This document shows, in pieces, positions 61,072-64,000 of a DNA stretch of 64,000 nucleotides (the stretch's first letter is position 1; every line of letters starts with the position of its first letter). This DNA is from Planctomycetes bacterium MalM25 (GTDB lineage Bacteria > Planctomycetota > Planctomycetia > Pirellulales > Lacipirellulaceae). Below the pieces are notes generated by a model. The model did no database searches. It was given only the letters and a program-made list of their open reading frames with translations, and was not told the origin of the DNA. The stretch covers positions 3,645,968-3,709,967 of the forward strand of contig CP036424.1 in the NCBI GenBank assembly GCA_007745835.1, written 5' to 3'. The position numbers and the translations under genes were made by a program.

Positions 61072-62016
61072 TCAGAACGACCGAGAACGGCCAACCCAAC
61101 CGATCAAGCCGAGGCCCAGCAGCAGCGCACCGGTCGGCTCGGGAACGCTCGTGGCCGAAGCCGCCGGGCCGCCGTACCGGTCGGCCCAGTACGTGTAGTC
61201 CAACCCGTTGACCTCCCCATCGCCGTTGCCGTCGGCCGGCAGATCGACGCCGAGGTCGCCGTTGGTATCACGCCAGACGGTGTAGTCGGCCGCATCCACA
61301 AGGCCGTCCCCGGTGTAGTCGCCCTCGACGACGGGCGCCGTCGCGAGGGTGTAGCTGATCACGTCAGTGATGTCGCCCGCTCCCTCCTCCGTGTAGAAGA
61401 GGATGTCGAAGGAGTCCTGGGGGAACGCGGAGAAGCTGCTCGGATCACCGACCGCGAAGGTGAACATGGTGTCGAGCGAGATCGCCCACTCCTTGCTCGG
61501 TCCGTCTTGATCGAAGAAAGGGAAGATCAAGGCCCCGCCGTTCCCGAGCGGCCCGCCCGTAATGGACGTCCCCAGGTTGAAGAAATCGGCGGTCTGTTGG
61601 AACGGGAAGTCGTTCTGGTAACCCAGATCGGACCCGAGGAGCCCTAGTCCAAACAGGTCGAAACCGGTCGACGCGTCCTGGTCGATGTCGATCCCGATGA
61701 AGGTGTTCACCGAGCTATCGTTGAAGTAATTCATCCGCAAGTAGAGGAACTCGCTGTCGTTCGCGATCTGAACGTCGCCGAAGTCCATGAACGGACGCCC
61801 GTCGAAACTGCCACCGTTGTCCTGCGGGTCAGAGTAAGCGACCGGGATGCCGGCCCAGTCGTCGAACTCGGTCCCCTCGGCTTCACCCTGGACCTGGACC
61901 GAGGTCGTGAATACTCCGGGGGCAATCGTTGTCTGTCCAAGGGCAGACGCGACGACGCCGCAGACTGCTAGAACGGTCGCCAACCTTGGCGCAAGGGTCC
62001 TTGCTGAGAAACGCAT
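61072..62016 (-). CDS. PEP-CTERM secreted protein with CBM9-like domain and dockerin repeats
   Basis: A 314-residue protein. A signal peptide (LATVLAVCGVVASALGQ) is followed by a beta-sandwich domain with the pattern DDWAGIPVAYSDPQDN, DSEFLYLRMNYF, GIDIDQDASTGFDLFG and QNDFPFQQTADFFN. Two dockerin-like loops follow (GDYTGDGLVDAADYTVWRDT, DGNGDGEVNGLDYTYWADRY), and then PEPTGALLLGLGLIGWVGRS. It is homologous to the protein at 62126-62800 and to the second domain of the spherulin-4 protein. Probably cell-surface bound, carbohydrate-binding. Confidence 0.82.
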   Translation of the reverse strand: MRFSARTLAPRLATVLAVCGVVASALGQTTIAPGVFTTSVQVQGEAEGTEFDDWAGIPVAYSDPQDNGGSFDGRPFMDFGDVQIANDSEFLYLRMNYFNDSSVNTFIGIDIDQDASTGFDLFGLGLLGSDLGYQNDFPFQQTADFFNLGTSITGGPLGNGGALIFPFFDQDGPSKEWAISLDTMFTFAVGDPSSFSAFPQDSFDILFYTEEGAGDITDVISYTLATAPVVEGDYTGDGLVDAADYTVWRDTNGDLGVDLPADGNGDGEVNGLDYTYWADRYGGPAASATSVPEPTGALLLGLGLIGWVGRSRSF

Positions 62017-62081
62017 GAGGTGAACTCCGCGGTCAAGTTGAGGGGGCGGGTGCGCGGCCGAATAGGTTGAACAGCGTGCCT

Positions 62082-62120
62082 GTTGATCCCGCGGGGACCG
62101 CGCGTCCCCACGGGATCAAC
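62082..62120 (-). terminator. Long stem-loop after the 62126-62800 gene
   Basis: GTTGATCCCG-C-GGGGA pairs with TCCCC-A-CGGGATCAAC, a 16-position stem with one mismatch and a seven-base loop. It lies directly after the stop codon of the upstream PEP-CTERM gene. There is no T-tract, so it may protect the mRNA 3' end or attenuate reading into the downstream operon. Confidence 0.6.
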
Positions 62121-62125
62121 ACGTT

Positions 62126-62800
62126 TCAGCGTCGGCGTGGCAGGGCGATCAGGCCGAGTGCCAAGACCGCGAGCGTGGTCGGCTCGGGGACGGCCAGCGT
62201 GTAGCTGATCGCCGCGGAGACATCGCCTGCCAAGTCGCCGCCGGGTTGGCCGTCGGCGCCGAGGCCGGCATCGGTCCAGAACAGCAGGTTCACCGAGCTG
62301 TCCGGGAAGACCAGGCTGTTGTCGCTGTTGAACAGGATGTCCAACGAGATCGCCAGCTCGCGCTCCGTGCTGTTGGCGAACGCGTCTAGCAGAGCGGCGC
62401 CCGAGCCGAAGAAGTCGCCGCTCATCCCGCTGCCGTTGTTGAAGTTGGCCGCGTCCTGGGTGAACGGGAAGTCGTTCTGCCAGCCCGCTTCGGAGCCAAT
62501 CAGACCCAGACCAAACACATCAAAACCGGTGGCGAGGTTGCTGTCGCTGTCGATCGCCGTGAACGTGCCGAGCGAAAGACCGTTGGGGAACGTGTTGTAG
62601 ATGTAGAGGAAATCGTCGTCGTTAGCGATCTTGGTGACGCCGATGTCGGGGCCGGCCGTGTTGTCACCGCTGTCGTCGTCAACAGCGGGCACGTCCGCCC
62701 AATCGCTGAAGTCGCTGTCGATGGTGATCGTCTTAAAGGTGCCTGCGTTCGCGAGCGTGGCGGCTCCGACGCAGGTCAGCAAGGCTAGGGTTCGTCTCAT
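62126..62800 (-). CDS. PEP-CTERM secreted protein with CBM9-like domain
   Basis: A 224-residue protein. A signal peptide (LALLTCVGAATLANAG) is followed by a beta-sandwich domain: ITIDSDFSDWADVPAVDDDS, DDFLYIYNTFPNGLSLG, AIDSDSNLATGFDVFGLGLI and WQNDFPFTQDAANFNNG. The C-terminus is AVPEPTTLAVLALGLIALPR then RR, a strong PEP-CTERM signal. It is a paralogue of the 61072-62016 protein without dockerin repeats. A 109-base gap with a strong hairpin separates them. Confidence 0.82.
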   Translation of the reverse strand: MRRTLALLTCVGAATLANAGTFKTITIDSDFSDWADVPAVDDDSGDNTAGPDIGVTKIANDDDFLYIYNTFPNGLSLGTFTAIDSDSNLATGFDVFGLGLIGSEAGWQNDFPFTQDAANFNNGSGMSGDFFGSGAALLDAFANSTERELAISLDILFNSDNSLVFPDSSVNLLFWTDAGLGADGQPGGDLAGDVSAAISYTLAVPEPTTLAVLALGLIALPRRR

Positions 62801-62899
62801 CAGGTCTTACTCCGCAGGGGTCGTCAAAAGGGGTGTGATGCGCTGGGTTTGCCTGCTTCGCTGTCGGTGCTCGTTGTGTTGCTTCAGGGTGGGTCGGCT

Positions 62900-63964
62900 C
62901 TATTGTGGCGGGACCACGCCGTCGGAACGGTTGCCCGTCAATCGGTGCAGATCGGGATCGACATCGAAGCTGACGAAGCCGACCGAGCCGTCACAATAGC
63001 TCATGTTGAAGCCGCCCGAGTGGGCGGACCCGAACTTGACGCTGCTGACACTCATCTCGTTCTCATCGCCGTCCGGTTCCAGCCGGATCTCCTTGTTGAA
63101 GGCGACGAACTGCACCGTGCTGCGGAGGGTGTCGTCGTTGCCCCCGGCGAAACCGGGCTCGTTGTCGCCCTCGCCCTCTCCCGTGGTGTAGTGCTCTCTC
63201 GCCAGGTACTTCTCGCCGACCATGTAGACCTTCGAGGTGCCGTCGCTGATTTTCCTGAACGCCACCTCCGAGCGGGTGTAGACGACCCCGGTCGCGTCTC
63301 GAACCAGCAGGATATTGGTCGGCGTCTCGGGTTCACGCGTCCGCCAGACGGGATTCCAATCGAACGCCTTCGCGGTTTCGTAATCGAGCACCGACAGGGC
63401 GGGCAAGGCGCTCTGGGAAACCGTCGATGGTTCGACATTGAACACGTCACCGGCGTTGGCGGCGTAGTCCGTCCTGCTGCTGGACTCAACGGGGTTCACC
63501 GCTTCGGCGTAGTTCGTGGTTGGGACCAGCCCGAAGACGTTCGCGCTGCGTCGGCTGGGGCAGGTCATGCCCTCGAACGGGAGCTGCACGCGCTGCACGG
63601 TCGCCTCGTCCCGCGCGACGCCCGTCAAGCCGGCCCCCAGGTCGTGGACCGCGGACTCTTCGATGTACGGCAGGATGTTGTAGAGCCAACTGCCCGGCTG
63701 GCTTTTGCCGTACCCGTAATCGGGGTTGCCGAGCCAGTTGAACATCCAACCGCCCGTCGGCAGGTGTTTGTGCGTGTCGTGGTGCATGTGGAACGCCAAC
63801 GCCAACTGCTTCATCTGATTCTTGCACTGCGTCCGGCGTGCCGCTTCGCGGGCGGCCTGCACCGCGGGCAGCAGCAGGGCCACCAAGATGCCGATGATGG
63901 CGATCACGACCAACAGCTCCACCAAGGTGAAGGCGGGGCGTCTCGGTTCGGGGCGCTCAGTCAT
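62900..63964 (-). CDS. DUF1559 prepilin-like protein
   Basis: A 354-residue protein with a type IV pilin-like N-terminus ([20 protein letters not shown] then [19 protein letters not shown]). DUF1559 features are [40 protein letters not shown], and the C-terminal [20 protein letters not shown]. These proteins are greatly expanded in planctomycetes and are probably pseudopilins or surface fibres. It starts near the right edge; 36 bases remain beyond. Confidence 0.92.
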   Translation of the reverse strand: MTERPEPRRPAFTLVELLVVIAIIGILVALLLPAVQAAREAARRTQCKNQMKQLALAFHMHHDTHKHLPTGGWMFNWLGNPDYGYGKSQPGSWLYNILPYIEESAVHDLGAGLTGVARDEATVQRVQLPFEGMTCPSRRSANVFGLVPTTNYAEAVNPVESSSRTDYAANAGDVFNVEPSTVSQSALPALSVLDYETAKAFDWNPVWRTREPETPTNILLVRDATGVVYTRSEVAFRKISDGTSKVYMVGEKYLAREHYTTGEGEGDNEPGFAGGNDDTLRSTVQFVAFNKEIRLEPDGDENEMSVSSVKFGSAHSGGFNMSYCDGSVGFVSFDVDPDLHRLTGNRSDGVVPPQ

Positions 63965-64000
63965 GCGTCGTCTCCTGCGAAGGACAACCGTCAGGTCGCC

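Noticed and set aside
1-64000. CRISPR arrays or rRNA genes
   Set aside because: No regularly spaced identical repeats with unique spacers and no rRNA-like sequence were seen.

Overview
The window looks like a chromosome segment from a planctomycete, most likely a Pirellulales/Lacipirellulaceae-type marine bacterium. The reasons are: high GC content; many secreted proteins ending in PEP-CTERM sorting signals and carrying the DYTVWRD dockerin-like repeat; a DUF1559 prepilin-like protein; an FSLRTLL-type membrane protein; an FHA-fused sigma-54 activator; and lpxK, which implies a lipid A-bearing outer membrane. Most of it is ordinary chromosomal backbone, interrupted by a few accessory patches and several palindromic repeat elements. 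Family names were assigned by reading the sequence, not by database search.

Layout. 1-4182: the 3' part of a YhaM-like HD exonuclease, a lower-GC overlapping pair (small protein plus nucleotidyltransferase) and RNase R, whose reading frame carries a palindromic element in frame. 4261-11017: a glycine cleavage cluster (gcvT, gcvH, gcvPA, a VOC protein, a DUF1877 protein, gcvPB), a 93-residue gene framed by inverted repeats, and a lipoate/octanoate transferase that probably lipoylates GcvH. 11401-24957: an FHA protein with a small partner, an H1-like basic protein, a TPR lipoprotein, DUF6717, a U32 peptidase, a glycosyltransferase, membrane proteins, a secreted PPC-domain protein, DUF885, DinB, citrate synthase and a HTH/zinc-ribbon protein. 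25007-35182: a small acidic ORF, a Ser/Thr kinase next to metF, a class IV aminotransferase, glucan phosphorylase, an acyl-CoA dehydrogenase-like protein, cysC, a BON protein, lpxK and a nested palindromic element. 35183-52382: a 1162-residue membrane protein with a huge disordered region, an SGNH/dockerin protein, nadB, a Gld-type ABC exporter with a DUF4340 partner, DUF971, a PaaK-like ligase, a secreted zincin and an FHA-GAF-sigma54 activator.

52566-54816 is a decayed mobile element next to tRNA-Pro(CGG). It holds a serine recombinase broken by two frameshifts (one an exact 11-bp tandem duplication), a recombinase-associated small gene with a premature stop, and an IS5-type transposase fragment. 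54844-62016 is a compact minus-strand operon: PEP-CTERM protein, spherulin-4 (GH135-like) protein, Tat-exported sugar epimerase, Tat-exported Gfo/Idh oxidoreductase, FGE-like protein and a HGSNAT-like acyltransferase. It is a plausible system for using an amino-sugar polysaccharide. A paralogous PEP-CTERM protein and a DUF1559 protein lie upstream of it.

The most unusual signals are the palindromic element translated inside RNase R, its relative with perfect 36-bp terminal repeats at 34947-35135, the readable decay history of the recombinase island, and the amino-sugar operon.
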